Position numbers and translations under genes: made by a program | Shown: piece by piece, positions 25,442 to 35,903 of the stretch | Layout: each line of letters begins with the position of its first letter | How positions within the stretch are numbered: position 1 is the first letter of the stretch | Assembly: GCF_002873135.1 (NCBI RefSeq) | Contig: NZ_MCVI01000001.1 | Span: forward strand, 67,565 to 131,564 | Direction of reading: 5' to 3' | From: Shewanella sp. 10N.286.48.A6 | Lineage (GTDB): Bacteria; Pseudomonadota; Gammaproteobacteria; Enterobacterales; Shewanellaceae | Length of the DNA stretch: 64,000 nt | The notes under the pieces: generated by a model | What the model was told of the DNA's origin: nothing | What the model saw: the letters and a program-made list of their open reading frames with translations, nothing else | Database searches by the model: none

Positions 25442-25975
25442 TTAGCAGTCTAGTATATACTCATAAAAAATCACGCTCTGCTCTGTAATGGCTTGCTGGG
25501 TAAAGCCCAGCTTTAAAAGTAATTTAGCTGATGCTTGGTTACTTTTGTCTACCCCAGCGATTAATTTACGCCATTGAAGTTGATCCCGGGAAAATTCAAT
25601 CACTCCTGTGAGTAACTCGCTTCCATAGCCTTTTTTCCAATAATGCTCACCCAGTAAATAACCGATATGGGCTGTTTCTTCATCAGCAAGATACATAAAG
25701 ACTAATCCCATCATTAAGCCTGTATCAGTCGCATCAACCCGACATAAACGGCTTTGTGCTAGCATTTCATCAAGCCAGTACTCGGCGGCTGGTAGTGAGT
25801 TTAGCTGCTGAAAATTAGCAGGAAGATGATTAACCACTGCAGGTGTCAACAACGCCATAAGCTGTATCAAGAGTGCGGATGACTGCGATGTTAACTCTGA
25901 TGCAGACTCTGACGATGTCATATCAGAAGATATTTCCCTTATTAGCAGCCTCGCTGTTTGCAAATTTATCTTCAC
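25442..25975 (-). CDS. GNAT family N-acetyltransferase
   Basis: A 177-residue GNAT of the RimJ/RimL-like group. The start is placed at GTG 25975, because AGGAG lies seven bases upstream and the protein then begins with the typical INLQTARLLIREI strand. Acetyl-CoA binding is seen in HIGYLLGEHYWKKGYGSELL, and the C terminus has SNQASAKLLLKLGFTQ, as in the family. The substrate is unknown; such proteins act on protein N termini or small molecules. Confidence 0.85.
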   Translation of the reverse strand: MKINLQTARLLIREISSDMTSSESASELTSQSSALLIQLMALLTPAVVNHLPANFQQLNSLPAAEYWLDEMLAQSRLCRVDATDTGLMMGLVFMYLADEETAHIGYLLGEHYWKKGYGSELLTGVIEFSRDQLQWRKLIAGVDKSNQASAKLLLKLGFTQQAITEQSVIFYEYILDC

Positions 25976-26178
25976 CTGATGGCTCCTATTTATGGCCATT
26001 AACAAAGCAAACCCCATTAATAATACGGAGTAACTGCAGGCTATCTTATCATTTAGCGCTATTAAAATTTGCTTTGGTTAGTACCAAAGTGACATCTAGC
26101 CATCATTAAGCTGCAATAATATGGCATTAACTCAGCCAATCACTACCATCCTCAGCCTAAGTAAGGTATAACGGCGCC

Positions 26179-27033
26179 ATGAAAACTCCTAAACGTATAC
26201 AACCACTGGTTGATGATGGCCTTATTGACGAAGTCGTAAGCCAATTAATGAGCGGTAAAGAAGCCACCGTTTATATGGTTCGCTGTGGAAATGAAATCCG
26301 CTGCGCCAAAGTGTATAAAGAAGCCATTAAACGGAGCTTCAAAAAAGCAGCGCAATATCAAGAAGGTAGAAAAAGTCGCAATAGCCGTCGCAGCCGTGCA
26401 ATGGAAAAAGGTTCCAGCTACGGCCGTGAGCAGCAAGAAAATGCCTGGCAAAATGCCGAAGTAGATGCCTTGTATAAATGTGCTGACGCCAATATTCGAG
26501 TGCCTGTCCCCTATGGCTGCTTTGAAGGTGTGCTGATAATGGAACTGATCACTGATGGTCAAGGTGATGTGGCCCCGCGTTTAAATGATATTGTGTTAAG
26601 CGCAGAACAAGCGTTACAAGATCACGCCACCATGATGGGGTATGTCACTCGTATGTTGTGTGCCGGCATCGTCCATGGTGACTTATCGGAATTTAACGTA
26701 CTGCAAGATGACCATGGACCTGTGATTATCGATCTGCCCCAAGCCGTCGATGCTTCAGCCAATAATAATGCCAAGGTCATGCTAGAACGTGACGTTAACA
26801 ATATGACCCGCTATTACTCGCAGTTTGCACCTGAGCTTGCTTTAACAAAGTATGCCAAGGAAATGTGGAGCTTATATGAGAAAGGCGACTTACTGCCTGA
26901 TACCCAGCTTAGCGGTGAATTTGAAGAGGATACCAGCGCTGCTGATGTCAATTCAGTGCTAGAAGAAATTCAAGCAGCCTTTGAAGAAGAACTAGAGCGC
27001 CGCGAACGCATTAGTGAGCCTGAAGAGCTTTAA
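26179..27033 (+). CDS. RIO-type serine/threonine protein kinase
   Basis: A 284-residue RIO kinase-like protein. It has an ATP-binding lysine region (GKEATVYMVRCGNEIRCAKVY), a catalytic aspartate in HGDLSEFNVL and a metal-binding aspartate in PVIIDLPQAVD. A stretch rich in Arg and Ser (residues about 58-75, GRKSRNSRRSRAMEKG) may bind RNA or be phosphorylated. RIO kinases in bacteria are poorly studied; stress roles have been proposed. The gene is monocistronic with a clean terminator. Confidence 0.9.
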   Translation: MKTPKRIQPLVDDGLIDEVVSQLMSGKEATVYMVRCGNEIRCAKVYKEAIKRSFKKAAQYQEGRKSRNSRRSRAMEKGSSYGREQQENAWQNAEVDALYKCADANIRVPVPYGCFEGVLIMELITDGQGDVAPRLNDIVLSAEQALQDHATMMGYVTRMLCAGIVHGDLSEFNVLQDDHGPVIIDLPQAVDASANNNAKVMLERDVNNMTRYYSQFAPELALTKYAKEMWSLYEKGDLLPDTQLSGEFEEDTSAADVNSVLEEIQAAFEEELERRERISEPEEL

Positions 27034-27063
27034 CGCCCTCACACTTAATTTCGACTGTAAATA

Positions 27064-27088
27064 AAAACGGCGCTGATAGCGCCGTTTT
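27064..27088. terminator. Bidirectional terminator between RIO kinase gene and mak
   Basis: AAAA-CGGCGC, five-base loop, GCGCCG-TTTT, between convergent genes. Confidence 0.9.
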
Positions 27089-27113
27089 AATACTCAAGAG
27101 TTAACTCATCGAC

Positions 27114-28019
27114 CTAGTGGTCGTTTTTACCCCACAGCCATGCTGCACCACGCACCCCAGATGATGCGCCATATTCGTTTTTAACCACTAAGGTGTCGCA
27201 CTCGCGGCCAACCACATACTTAGGTAATACTTTTGGCAATTCAGTGTATATCGCATCAATATTAGATACGCCGCCACCTAATACAATCACATCAGGGTCG
27301 AGCATATTAATCAGGTGTGCCAATGAGCGTGCTAAACGATCGATAAAGCGCACAAATGCTTGGGTCGCTAACGGATGACCATCGGCCATCATTTGCGAAA
27401 TTTGAATGCCACTGTCAGCTTCACCACCAGCACGGCGGAAATCACGAACAAAGCCAGTGCCTGAAATAAAGGTCTCGATGCAATCTTTGTTGCCACAAAA
27501 ACACGATGTAGAATTAAATTCGTCCGAAGTCATCCACGGCAAAGGATTATGACCCCATTCACCACCAATGCCATTACCGCCGCCATGAACTTTACCATTT
27601 ATCGCTAAACCGCCACCGCAGCCTGTACCAATAATCACCCCAAATACCACATCTTTGCCTGCGGCTGCGCCATCAACAGCTTCAGATACCGCAAAACAGT
27701 TAGCATCGTTTGCTACCCGCACTTCTCTATCAAGACGAGCGCTTAAATCTTTATCAAGTGGGTGACCATTAATCCAAGTTGAATTCGAATTTTTAACCAA
27801 ACCCGTTAACGGTGATACCACCCCTGGGATCCCCACACCCACACTGCCAGTTTGCTGAGTTTCGGCTTCAGCATCATTAACTAAGCCTACTATGGCATCA
27901 AGGGTTTCAGGGTAGTTTTTAGGTGTTGGAATACGTTTACGAAATAGCTCTGAACTATCTTCGGCTAGCGCCACCACTTCAATCTTTGTCCCGCCAAGGT
28001 CAATACCCATGCGCATCAT
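27114..28019 (-). CDS. mak: Fructokinase (ROK family)
   Basis: A 301-residue ROK sugar kinase closely resembling E. coli Mak. It shows the ATP-binding [12 protein letters not shown] at the start, the substrate motif EWGHNPLPW, a zinc-binding cluster CFCGNKDC, and the [15 protein letters not shown] loop. It phosphorylates fructose or mannose. I start at ATG 28019 ([10 protein letters not shown]) with GGAGAG upstream; five more upstream codons are open but lack a ribosome site. It follows cysQ on the same strand (127 bp). Confidence 0.88.
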   Translation of the reverse strand: MMRMGIDLGGTKIEVVALAEDSSELFRKRIPTPKNYPETLDAIVGLVNDAEAETQQTGSVGVGIPGVVSPLTGLVKNSNSTWINGHPLDKDLSARLDREVRVANDANCFAVSEAVDGAAAGKDVVFGVIIGTGCGGGLAINGKVHGGGNGIGGEWGHNPLPWMTSDEFNSTSCFCGNKDCIETFISGTGFVRDFRRAGGEADSGIQISQMMADGHPLATQAFVRFIDRLARSLAHLINMLDPDVIVLGGGVSNIDAIYTELPKVLPKYVVGRECDTLVVKNEYGASSGVRGAAWLWGKNDH

Positions 28020-28146
28020 AGTAACTCTCTCCATATCGTTAGAATCTGTTATTCACCCAAATGAGTGTGCCGCAATAGCTATTATTGAGCTGATAAAAGG
28101 CTAACGGTTTCAAGTTAGACACTTTTGCAATGACTCGTTTATATAG

Positions 28147-28989
28147 CTACCTTGCAAACCATGCTGGTGACGCCGCAATAAAATACGGATTTAAAATATT
28201 TTCTTTTTGGTTGTAATCAAGGGACGTTAATTCAGGATAACGCACTACCTGACCACCAGCGCCTTCAACGACAGCTTGCGCTGCAGCGGTATCCCACTCA
28301 CTGGTTAGCCCCAGTCTTGGATACACATCAGCAATGCCTTCTGCCACCATACAAAACTTTAATGAGCTACCAACACTTTGCATTTGGTGCTCGCCCACAT
28401 CCTTAAGGAACTCTTCAAGCCCAGGGCTGATATGGGAGCGACTGCCCACCACCACAGGTACAGGGCTGACTGTTTGTTGGCTAATATCTAACTGTTGCTG
28501 CTGCCCTTGATACTCAAGCCATGCGCCTTGACCCACAATGGCAGAATAACATTTGTATAATACCGGCGCGTATACCACTCCTACCATAGCGCGGCCTTGA
28601 TGAACTAAGGCAATATTGACGGTAAACTCACCGTTGCGCTTAATAAACTCTTTGGTGCCATCTAGTGGGTCAATTAACCAATAAGTTTGCCATTCTTTAC
28701 GTTCTGACCAAGGGATATCAGCGGCTTCTTCGCTCATGATCTTAATGCCAGCAAATTGCTGAGCTAATGCGTTAACAATCACATTATGACTGGCAATATC
28801 CGCAGCGGTCACTGGGCTATCATCTTGTTTTTGCGTTACTTGCAAGTCGGTGTCTGAATACACTTGCATAATTGCATCACCAGCCAATTTGGCAACCTCA
28901 ACCACTTTAGTGAGATGCTGTTGGGTAAACAGCGGTTTCGTAAATGGCTGCTGCGCATCATCTTGCTCTGAAAAACTAAATACCTTCAA
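28147..28989 (-). CDS. cysQ: 3'(2'),5'-bisphosphate nucleotidase CysQ
   Basis: A 280-residue inositol-phosphatase-fold enzyme. The first metal site is EEAADIPW, followed by the signature WLIDPLDGTKEF (about residues 103-114) and the later SEWDTAAAQAVVEGAGG block. CysQ removes the 3'-phosphate from PAP produced during sulfate assimilation. The length is slightly above the E. coli protein (246 aa) because of an N-terminal extension of about 25 residues (MKVFSFSEQDDAQQPF). This may be real or reflect a later start. Confidence 0.9.
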   Translation of the reverse strand: MKVFSFSEQDDAQQPFTKPLFTQQHLTKVVEVAKLAGDAIMQVYSDTDLQVTQKQDDSPVTAADIASHNVIVNALAQQFAGIKIMSEEAADIPWSERKEWQTYWLIDPLDGTKEFIKRNGEFTVNIALVHQGRAMVGVVYAPVLYKCYSAIVGQGAWLEYQGQQQQLDISQQTVSPVPVVVGSRSHISPGLEEFLKDVGEHQMQSVGSSLKFCMVAEGIADVYPRLGLTSEWDTAAAQAVVEGAGGQVVRYPELTSLDYNQKENILNPYFIAASPAWFAR

Positions 28990-29270
28990 GGTTCATCCTT
29001 ATGAATACGTTAACCTGTGGTTAACTCAAATCACTTAGCGCTATTATGCCAGTTGCTCGCAAGATGATTTATAACTATTTAGTTTGTCTTAGAAATAACA
29101 ATGTTAGTTAACTTTTCACTAGCATAAATATCAAGGTAGCTCTGCCACGCCTCTGAGTTAATTTTTGCTACTAATATGCAACATCGTTTACAGATAGTAA
29201 GCCAAGTGCCCCTTGCATAAAAGGCACAATGGCTTAGCTGCATTCGTATTCAAACTGATTTAAAACAATG

Positions 29271-31433
29271 TTATTTAGTTAGCTGCACATTATCTACTTG
29301 CATAACCACCCCATTTTGATTGCCCCAAGCCGGAAAAATCACTAATGGGGTATCAACTTGGGTTAAATCTAAACTTGAGCCAGCATGGCTAACAAGGTCT
29401 GCAAGCGCTAACTTATAATGGGTCCAAGTGGCAATATCGGGCGTAGTAATGGCAAAGTCACCAGAGCTACAGGGATGGCCACAATCGACCTTGATATTAA
29501 AGTCGCGCTGGCTTCGAGGATCTGTCAGCACATTGACATCAAACTCAACAAAACTAAATTGGCTAACATCTTGACCTAATCCGGTGCTTTGGTAATAAAC
29601 CACGGCTTCATCGGTATTAAAACTAAATTGAGTTACAGCGCCATAATCACCACCAGCATCAACTTGAGCGATATCGACTGAACCATTAGCGGCGTAATGT
29701 CCTATGCTATATGGCGGTTTTACTTCATTGTCATAAATAACCAACTCATCCACTTCAACTACTTGATATTCATAGCGCACATTATCAATTTGCAGGCTGA
29801 TGTTACCTAATGCTTCAATCACAAACGGATTCACTACCACAGCTAAGTCAGCCACGCTGCCAGGCGAAAACCGATTGCCACTGGCGACTAATTCTGCGAT
29901 AGATATTTTTACTTCAGTCCAAGTATTAAGCTCTGGCAGAGTGACGTTAATATCACTGACATTAGGCCAACCACTGTCAATTTTAACCAGCAGCTCGACA
30001 TTATCGTCGATAGATAACAGGTTAATATCAAAGACTAAATAGCCATTATTGGCCCAGTGAGACAAATCGGCTGTGAGAGGGTAAGAGAAATAAGCATTAC
30101 CCGTCGCGCCCACTTTATCCATTTGCAGCACCTCACCGCGACCTTCTACTGTCAGCGTCTGCAAGGTAATACTGCCATCGGGGTTATAGCTATCAAGCGC
30201 TAACCCTTGGGCTAGTGCATCGTCAAACATGATAAATTCTGGTCCTGCGCCAATGTCAGTGCTGGGGGTCGTGATCGCTGGCGGCTGATGGCCTTCTACC
30301 ACTGCTGCGGCCTCATCAATAGTGGCACAACCACTGCCTGTTGTTGGCGCGACACTGCATTCATACACGCGCACATAATCCACCTCCATGGTTTGTGGAA
30401 ATACCGACTCATCCACCCCAGTGTTGTTGACATTACCCGCCCAAGTACCGCCAACGGCAAAATTGAGGATCATGTGAAACGCTTGATTGTAAGGTGCATC
30501 TTCAGGGGCTTGTTGTAAAATCCCCTCAGCATCAGTGTATTGACTGTACCAACCCGTTGAGCGCTGAGTGGCAAAATGCACATCATCCACATACCAGCGA
30601 ATTTCATCTTGCTCCCATTCAAGGGCATAAACATGAAAATCATCGGCAGGATTTGCGCCGTGTGGCAAACTGTACTCTGCGCCAGAATAGACATTGCCAG
30701 GCCAAGCTTTACCATAATGCAAAGTGCCATGAACCCGGCTTTCAGGTGTCTGGGACTCATCGCCATTGGTGATCACTTTCAGATTAACCGCTTCCATAAT
30801 ATCGATTTCGCCAGAGCCTGCCCAAGGACCATAAACCCAGTCAGTGGGCAACATCCAAATGGCCGGCCAAGTGCCCTGACCTTGTGGCATTTTGGCTTTA
30901 ATTTCAAAGCGGCCATATTTCCAATCGCCTTTATGGGTCGAATCTAAACGCGCCGAAGTGTAAGGCTGCTGTTTTGAAGTGTCATTGGCATCGTAATTAG
31001 GATCGCCCAATGCTACTGCAGGGCCATTAAAATCTTCCCGCAGAGCGGTAATCACTAACTTACCATCAACCACTTGGCTGTTATCAGCGCGCTGGGTATA
31101 ACATTGTAATTCTTCGTTGCCGCCGCCATAACAGTTATGGGCTAAATTCCATTTAGTGGCATCAATCTCAGCGCCGTCAAATTCGTCACTCCACACCAAT
31201 GACCAGCTTGCGTTTTCTTGCCCTGAACCCGTGTCTGAATCAGAGTCTGAATCAGAGTCTGAGCCAGAGTCTACTGGCGCTTGCTCTGATTCAACTTCAG
31301 GCTCAGTTTCAGTCTCATTATCTGAGCCACATCCTATTAGCAGCAGCGCAGTTAAACTCGCCGCGCTAATGACTTTAGCGGATGAAAAAGCCTGGCTTTG
31401 AGCCAAATTTAACGGTAATTTTCTATTGAACAT
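29271..31433 (-). CDS. GH16 endo-beta-glucanase lipoprotein with two C-terminal beta-sandwich modules
   Basis: A 720-residue surface lipoprotein. The start is at ATG 31433, since GGGGA lies upstream. A signal peptide leads to lipobox LLIGC (C35), then a Glu/Ser/Asp linker with SDSDSDSDSD. A GH16 domain (about 77-360) follows, with catalytic E199, D201 and E204 in GSGEIDIMEAV, the laminarinase-type motif. Two similar modules (about 400-555 and 560-720), each ending QIDNVRYEY or QVDNVQLTK, look like galactose-binding-fold (Exop_C-like) carbohydrate modules. It probably cuts beta-1,3/1,6-glucan such as laminarin at the cell surface, and is the last gene of the leftward GluP-GH3-GH16 operon. Confidence 0.9.
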   Translation of the reverse strand: MFNRKLPLNLAQSQAFSSAKVISAASLTALLLIGCGSDNETETEPEVESEQAPVDSGSDSDSDSDSDTGSGQENASWSLVWSDEFDGAEIDATKWNLAHNCYGGGNEELQCYTQRADNSQVVDGKLVITALREDFNGPAVALGDPNYDANDTSKQQPYTSARLDSTHKGDWKYGRFEIKAKMPQGQGTWPAIWMLPTDWVYGPWAGSGEIDIMEAVNLKVITNGDESQTPESRVHGTLHYGKAWPGNVYSGAEYSLPHGANPADDFHVYALEWEQDEIRWYVDDVHFATQRSTGWYSQYTDAEGILQQAPEDAPYNQAFHMILNFAVGGTWAGNVNNTGVDESVFPQTMEVDYVRVYECSVAPTTGSGCATIDEAAAVVEGHQPPAITTPSTDIGAGPEFIMFDDALAQGLALDSYNPDGSITLQTLTVEGRGEVLQMDKVGATGNAYFSYPLTADLSHWANNGYLVFDINLLSIDDNVELLVKIDSGWPNVSDINVTLPELNTWTEVKISIAELVASGNRFSPGSVADLAVVVNPFVIEALGNISLQIDNVRYEYQVVEVDELVIYDNEVKPPYSIGHYAANGSVDIAQVDAGGDYGAVTQFSFNTDEAVVYYQSTGLGQDVSQFSFVEFDVNVLTDPRSQRDFNIKVDCGHPCSSGDFAITTPDIATWTHYKLALADLVSHAGSSLDLTQVDTPLVIFPAWGNQNGVVMQVDNVQLTK
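31233..31268. repeat. 12-bp repeats coding Ser-Asp linker
   Basis: Three copies of TCTGAATCAGAG-like units encode the SDSDSD stretch of the GH16 lipoprotein. The copies are nearly identical, so length may vary between strains. Confidence 0.7.
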
Positions 31434-31526
31434 TCTTGATTCCCCAATCGCAAAATATCTAAAAAATTCCAGCAAAATGCCCTACAAACTCAATTGTAAG
31501 CTCAACGTCATTGGTGGATTAACATG

Positions 31527-31549
31527 CCCGCTAAGAGGATCTTAGCGGG
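31527..31549. terminator. Hairpin between GH3 and GH16 genes
   Basis: CCCGCTAAGA, loop GGA, TCTTAGCGGG. It is a strong stem but lacks a T tract, so it is more likely a processing or stabilising structure inside the operon than a full terminator. Confidence 0.45.
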
Positions 31550-31605
31550 TTAACTCATTCAGGTTTGATAAATACTTAAACCAGAATGCCTACTGCCGCT
31601 AACGA

Positions 31606-34266
31606 TTACTGCTCGTTAGTGGCACATGAAATAGTGGCTTGTTCAGCGCCATTTGGCACTATAACTAAATCACTAAAACTCACTTCTGCTGCGCCTACCG
31701 TTGAAAGGTAAAACGGCGTATTGATTTTGCCAAAGTCTAGTTGCTTATCCTTAAAGCATTTCAAATCAACACTGATGGGTTGCCAAGTATCAATGGCGAC
31801 GCTATTAAGCTGCTCGGTAATATCTACATCAGCGCGGCAATCTCTATCACATGCCATACCCAGTAATAATGGCTGCTCAAGTTTGCTCGCTGTTTTAATC
31901 ATTACGCTCAGCGCAGCATTGCTATCAGAGTAAGCTCGTAAGTCCCGCGGGAAGTTACTAATTAAGCCCACAAAGCCTAATCCTGAGCCGTTAAAGCTAA
32001 TTAAGCGGGCATCTTCTTGAACTTGCTTATCAAAGGTGCGCAGCGTAACCACATCATTAGACTGAATACTACTACTGACTGTATCCATTGACGTTTCTGT
32101 GCCTATCATCAAGCGCCAAGGTGCTTTTACAGCACGTTCAAATAATGGTAATGCTTCAAGCTTATCATCGGTAGCAAAGTTATCTTCAGATAAGGTGTTA
32201 GCGACCACATTACTCGGAACCTCAGTGTTGATGTCAGCGCCATAATGCAAGCCATAGCCATAGCCAAATAAAGGCGCGTAGTCTTTATCAAACACATTCA
32301 CTTTGGTTTGTTGCGGGCGAGTCGGCCAAGAGAAAGACAATTTACCTGCAAAGTTTTCATTAACCTCGCCATTAGCTTGGCTCAATAACACTTGAGCCAC
32401 CCCGTCACCTTCAGTACCAGGAAGCCAAGCAGCCACAAATGCATCAGATGCATTTAACTCAGCATTGACCCACATAGGACGGCCACTGATAAACACTGCT
32501 ACCACAGGAATACCTTGGGCTTTAAGCGACTTTAGTAAAGCTAAATCACGTTTATCACCACGCTGATATTCAAGGTTATCAATATCACCATTGCCTTCGG
32601 CATAAGGCTCTTCACCAAATACCACAATCGCTACATCGGGCTTATTCGCAGCCTCAAATGCACCATCAACGCTTAACCAAGTTTGACCACCTGCAGCTTT
32701 AACCGTTTGCTCAATACCAGCATAAATTGAAGTTGCACCAGGAAAGTCTTCATTTAAGTTATCAGTACCCTGCCAAGTAATACTCCAGCCACCCGATTGC
32801 TTACCGATGTTATCTGCAGCATCACCTGCCACTAAGATTTTGGCACTAGGCGAAATAGGTAAAATGTTATTATTGTTTTTCAGCAACACTAACGATTCTC
32901 GTACAGCTTGTCTGGCAACGTCGCGATGCTCTTTGGCACCAATTAACTCAGTTTTACCTGAAATGGCACGATTAGCAGGGCTTGGTTTTTCAAATAACCC
33001 AGCGCGGATTTTTACCCGTAAAATACGGCGCACCGCATCATCGATACGAGATTGCGCAATCACACCGTTTTTGACTTGGGCAATGGTATTTTCATACAAA
33101 GGCTTCCAAGCACTGGTTGGCACCATGTACACATCTAAACCAGCATTGACGGCCTGTGCGCAAGACTCATTGGTGCAACCTGCCACTTGTCCGTGACCAT
33201 TCCAGTCACCAACCACAAAACCATCAAAGCCCATTTTGTCTTTTAATACATCGTTTAATAGATATTTATCACCGTGAATTTTACTGCCATGCCAGCTATT
33301 AAAAGATGCCATCACCGTTTGTGCTCCTGCAGTTAAGCCGCCCACATAACCTTGGGCATGAATATCAAATAATTCCTGCTCAGTCGCTAGGTTATCGCCT
33401 TGATCGATACCTTTTTCAGTGCCGCCATCGCCAAGGAAATGCTTTACGGTTGAAATAACATGCTGGTCTGATAAAAAGTCTTCGCCAACGGCGCCCTGCA
33501 GGCCTTCAACAATTGAATGAGAGTATGACTTTACGATTTGTGGGTCTTCAGAATAACCTTCATAAGTACGACCCCAGCGGTCATCCCTTACAACGGCCAC
33601 TGTTGGCGCAAATACCCAATCAATACCAGTTACCATGACTTCTTTGGCGGTAATGGCAGCTATTTGCTTAATTAACTCAGGATTATTGGCTGCGCCTAAA
33701 CCGATATTGTGCGGGAATAAAGTCGCGCCAATCACATTGTTATGGCCATGGACTGCATCTGTGCCCCACATAGTAGGTATCGCAATACCATCTACACTGT
33801 CATCCATCGACGCTTGATACATTTTTTCAGCAAGTTCAATCCAGTCTGATGGCGTGGCATGTTTATCATCATTTGGATAAGCACCGCCGCCATTTAAATA
33901 AGAGCCGAAACCGTATTTACGCATATCTTCCACAGTAATGTCGCGAATTTCAGGCTGGATCATTTGCGCGACTTTTTGCTCTAAGGTCATGGTCGCCATC
34001 AGCTTATCGATACGCGTTTCAAGGACAACATCTTTAGCAAATGGAATAGCAAGTGTTGGCCAAATATCAATATTGGTTGCCGCTGTTGCTTTTATGATAG
34101 AAGCTTGTGCCACAGTTTCCGCTGCGCTAGTAACTTCGCTACTAGACTCTGGCGTTACGGGTTTGACTTCATCTTGACCACACGCACTTAAGCCAACCAA
34201 CACCGCCAAAACCTGCGCGGGCAGCGTTAATCGCTTAAATGCATTCATTGGGTTTACTGTTCTCAT
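31606..34266 (-). CDS. GH3 exo-beta-glucosidase lipoprotein (ExoP-like)
   Basis: An 886-residue exported glycoside hydrolase; ATG 34266 follows AAGG. A signal peptide with lipobox GLSAC places C29 at the mature N terminus. The GH3 N-terminal barrel contains the nucleophile D354 in FVVGDWNGHG and the substrate-binding TVKHFLGDGGTEKG. A GH3 C-terminal domain and an Exop_C galactose-binding-like domain (about residues 690-880) follow. This is the architecture of marine exo-1,3/1,4-beta-glucanase ExoP. It would trim oligosaccharides released by the GH16 enzyme. It lies between the sugar permease and the GH16 gene. Confidence 0.92.
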   Translation of the reverse strand: MRTVNPMNAFKRLTLPAQVLAVLVGLSACGQDEVKPVTPESSSEVTSAAETVAQASIIKATAATNIDIWPTLAIPFAKDVVLETRIDKLMATMTLEQKVAQMIQPEIRDITVEDMRKYGFGSYLNGGGAYPNDDKHATPSDWIELAEKMYQASMDDSVDGIAIPTMWGTDAVHGHNNVIGATLFPHNIGLGAANNPELIKQIAAITAKEVMVTGIDWVFAPTVAVVRDDRWGRTYEGYSEDPQIVKSYSHSIVEGLQGAVGEDFLSDQHVISTVKHFLGDGGTEKGIDQGDNLATEQELFDIHAQGYVGGLTAGAQTVMASFNSWHGSKIHGDKYLLNDVLKDKMGFDGFVVGDWNGHGQVAGCTNESCAQAVNAGLDVYMVPTSAWKPLYENTIAQVKNGVIAQSRIDDAVRRILRVKIRAGLFEKPSPANRAISGKTELIGAKEHRDVARQAVRESLVLLKNNNNILPISPSAKILVAGDAADNIGKQSGGWSITWQGTDNLNEDFPGATSIYAGIEQTVKAAGGQTWLSVDGAFEAANKPDVAIVVFGEEPYAEGNGDIDNLEYQRGDKRDLALLKSLKAQGIPVVAVFISGRPMWVNAELNASDAFVAAWLPGTEGDGVAQVLLSQANGEVNENFAGKLSFSWPTRPQQTKVNVFDKDYAPLFGYGYGLHYGADINTEVPSNVVANTLSEDNFATDDKLEALPLFERAVKAPWRLMIGTETSMDTVSSSIQSNDVVTLRTFDKQVQEDARLISFNGSGLGFVGLISNFPRDLRAYSDSNAALSVMIKTASKLEQPLLLGMACDRDCRADVDITEQLNSVAIDTWQPISVDLKCFKDKQLDFGKINTPFYLSTVGAAEVSFSDLVIVPNGAEQATISCATNEQ

Positions 34267-34342
34267 AATCACGCCTTTTAAATCGTTTTTTTATGTAATT
34301 TGTTTATGTAAGTTTTTTGATACAAATCATACAGTTCTAAAA

Positions 34343-35629
34343 TCAAACGCTTTGTGGTCGTGTAGCCTTGCTACCCACTAAGCCGTAATAAGCAATAAAT
34401 GCATAACAAATTAACGGCAATGCAAATGCTAATTGAATGCCTAAGCTGTCAGCCATAATGCCCTGCAGTAATGGCACTATCGCGCCGCCGACAATAGCCA
34501 GGCATAACACCCCTGAACCTTGGCTGGTATATTGCTTTAAATCTTGTAGCGCTAAACTAAAGATGGTTGGGAACATAATCGAGTTACATAAGCCCACTAA
34601 TAATAAGGCCCACATCGCCGTGGTGCCTTCTGCAAACATGGCAACAGCGACTAATAGCACGGCACAAGTGGCATTAAAGGCCAGCACTTTGCCGGCTGAG
34701 ATTTTTTGCATTACCAGTGCGCCAATAAAGCGCCCCACCATTGCGCCGCCAAAATAATAGGCAATGTAGTTAGCCGCTTCAGCTTCAGTAAAGCCGCCAA
34801 TATCTGGCTGAGTTAAAAAATTAATTAAAAAGCTGCCAATACCCACTTCTGCGCCGACATAAACAAAAATACCCACAGCCCCTAAGACTAAATGAGGATA
34901 CTTCCAAGCACTGCCGCTACTTGTCCCTGGGGTATTTGTTGGTTTAATCCCTAACACTGGTAATTTTAAAATCATAAAGACAACCGCTAACACACATAAG
35001 GCGCCCGCTAACATCAAGTAAGGCACCTGAACGGTGCTGGCATGATGTACTGCTTCAATGGCAGGATCGCTGTTGTGAGTTAAGCTACTTAAAATTAACC
35101 AACTGCCAAAAAATGGCGCCACTGTGGTACCAAGAGAATTAAAAGCTTGAGTCATGGTTAAACGTGATGATGCGGTTTCAGCAGGACCTAAAGCGCTGAC
35201 ATAAGGATTGGCTGCAACCTGTAAAATGGTAATGCCTGACGCTAACACAAAAAATGCGCTTAAAAACATCCAGTAAGATGCATAACTTGCTGAAGGGTAG
35301 AACATTAAACAACCAACACAAGCAATAGCTAAGCCGGTAACAATCCCTTTTTGATAACCAATTTTTCCCACCAAATGCCCTGCGGGAATTGAGACAATAA
35401 AATAGGCGCCGAAGAAACAAAACTGCACCAACATTGCTTGGGTGTAGTTAAGTTCGAACATATCTTTCAGGTAAGGAATAAGAATATCATTGAGGCAAGT
35501 TAAAAAGCCCCACATAAAAAATAATGACGTTAATGCCACCAGCGCAAAACGAAAATTTCCTGTTTGATGAACATTGCCAATATCACTATTGATTGGTTCA
35601 GCAACCCCATTTGAAGGTGCACTAGCCAT
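34343..35629 (-). CDS. Sugar MFS transporter (GluP/FucP type)
   Basis: A 428-residue inner-membrane permease with 12 predicted helices. It carries [19 protein letters not shown] near residue 36 and [14 protein letters not shown] around 165, both typical of the FucP/GluP glucose-galactose subfamily of sugar:H+ symporters. It probably imports glucose (or galactose) released by the GH enzymes. It is the first gene of the leftward operon, with a LacI-type operator about 130 bp upstream of its start. Confidence 0.88.
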   Translation of the reverse strand: MASAPSNGVAEPINSDIGNVHQTGNFRFALVALTSLFFMWGFLTCLNDILIPYLKDMFELNYTQAMLVQFCFFGAYFIVSIPAGHLVGKIGYQKGIVTGLAIACVGCLMFYPSASYASYWMFLSAFFVLASGITILQVAANPYVSALGPAETASSRLTMTQAFNSLGTTVAPFFGSWLILSSLTHNSDPAIEAVHHASTVQVPYLMLAGALCVLAVVFMILKLPVLGIKPTNTPGTSSGSAWKYPHLVLGAVGIFVYVGAEVGIGSFLINFLTQPDIGGFTEAEAANYIAYYFGGAMVGRFIGALVMQKISAGKVLAFNATCAVLLVAVAMFAEGTTAMWALLLVGLCNSIMFPTIFSLALQDLKQYTSQGSGVLCLAIVGGAIVPLLQGIMADSLGIQLAFALPLICYAFIAYYGLVGSKATRPQSV

Positions 35630-35760
35630 AACATTTCCTCATTTATTGTTATTTATTTTGGGTAAATGACTATCAATTAGATTAACATTTTCATTGATAG
35701 GCACACCAAAGATTGTGTAAATCAATTATTGACCTTTTGTTAATTAATCACTAACCTCGA

Positions 35761-35774
35761 TGTAAGCGCTTTCA
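35761..35774. promoter_or_regulatory. LacI-type operator between the two divergent beta-glucan operons
   Basis: TGTAAGCGCTTTCA, one base away from the perfect palindrome at 40501-40514. It sits between the leftward MFS gene and the rightward GH1 gene, and could repress both. Confidence 0.65.
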
Positions 35775-35903
35775 TTTTTAACATACCGATAACGAATGTC
35801 AACGATTTTTCGCAGTAAAAATCGGATTTTAAACTGCTAAGCACACTGAGACTCGCACTTTTAAGTCACTCTGACCTAAACACGCGAAAAACTTATTAAG
35901 CGA

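Noticed and set aside
31233..31268. Possible CRISPR-like repeats
   Set aside because: The short direct repeats are coding (Ser-Asp linker) and have no spacers. No CRISPR array was seen anywhere in the window.
34300..34330. TGTAAG half site upstream of the GH3 lipoprotein gene
   Set aside because: The second half does not match the LacI-type operator; left out.
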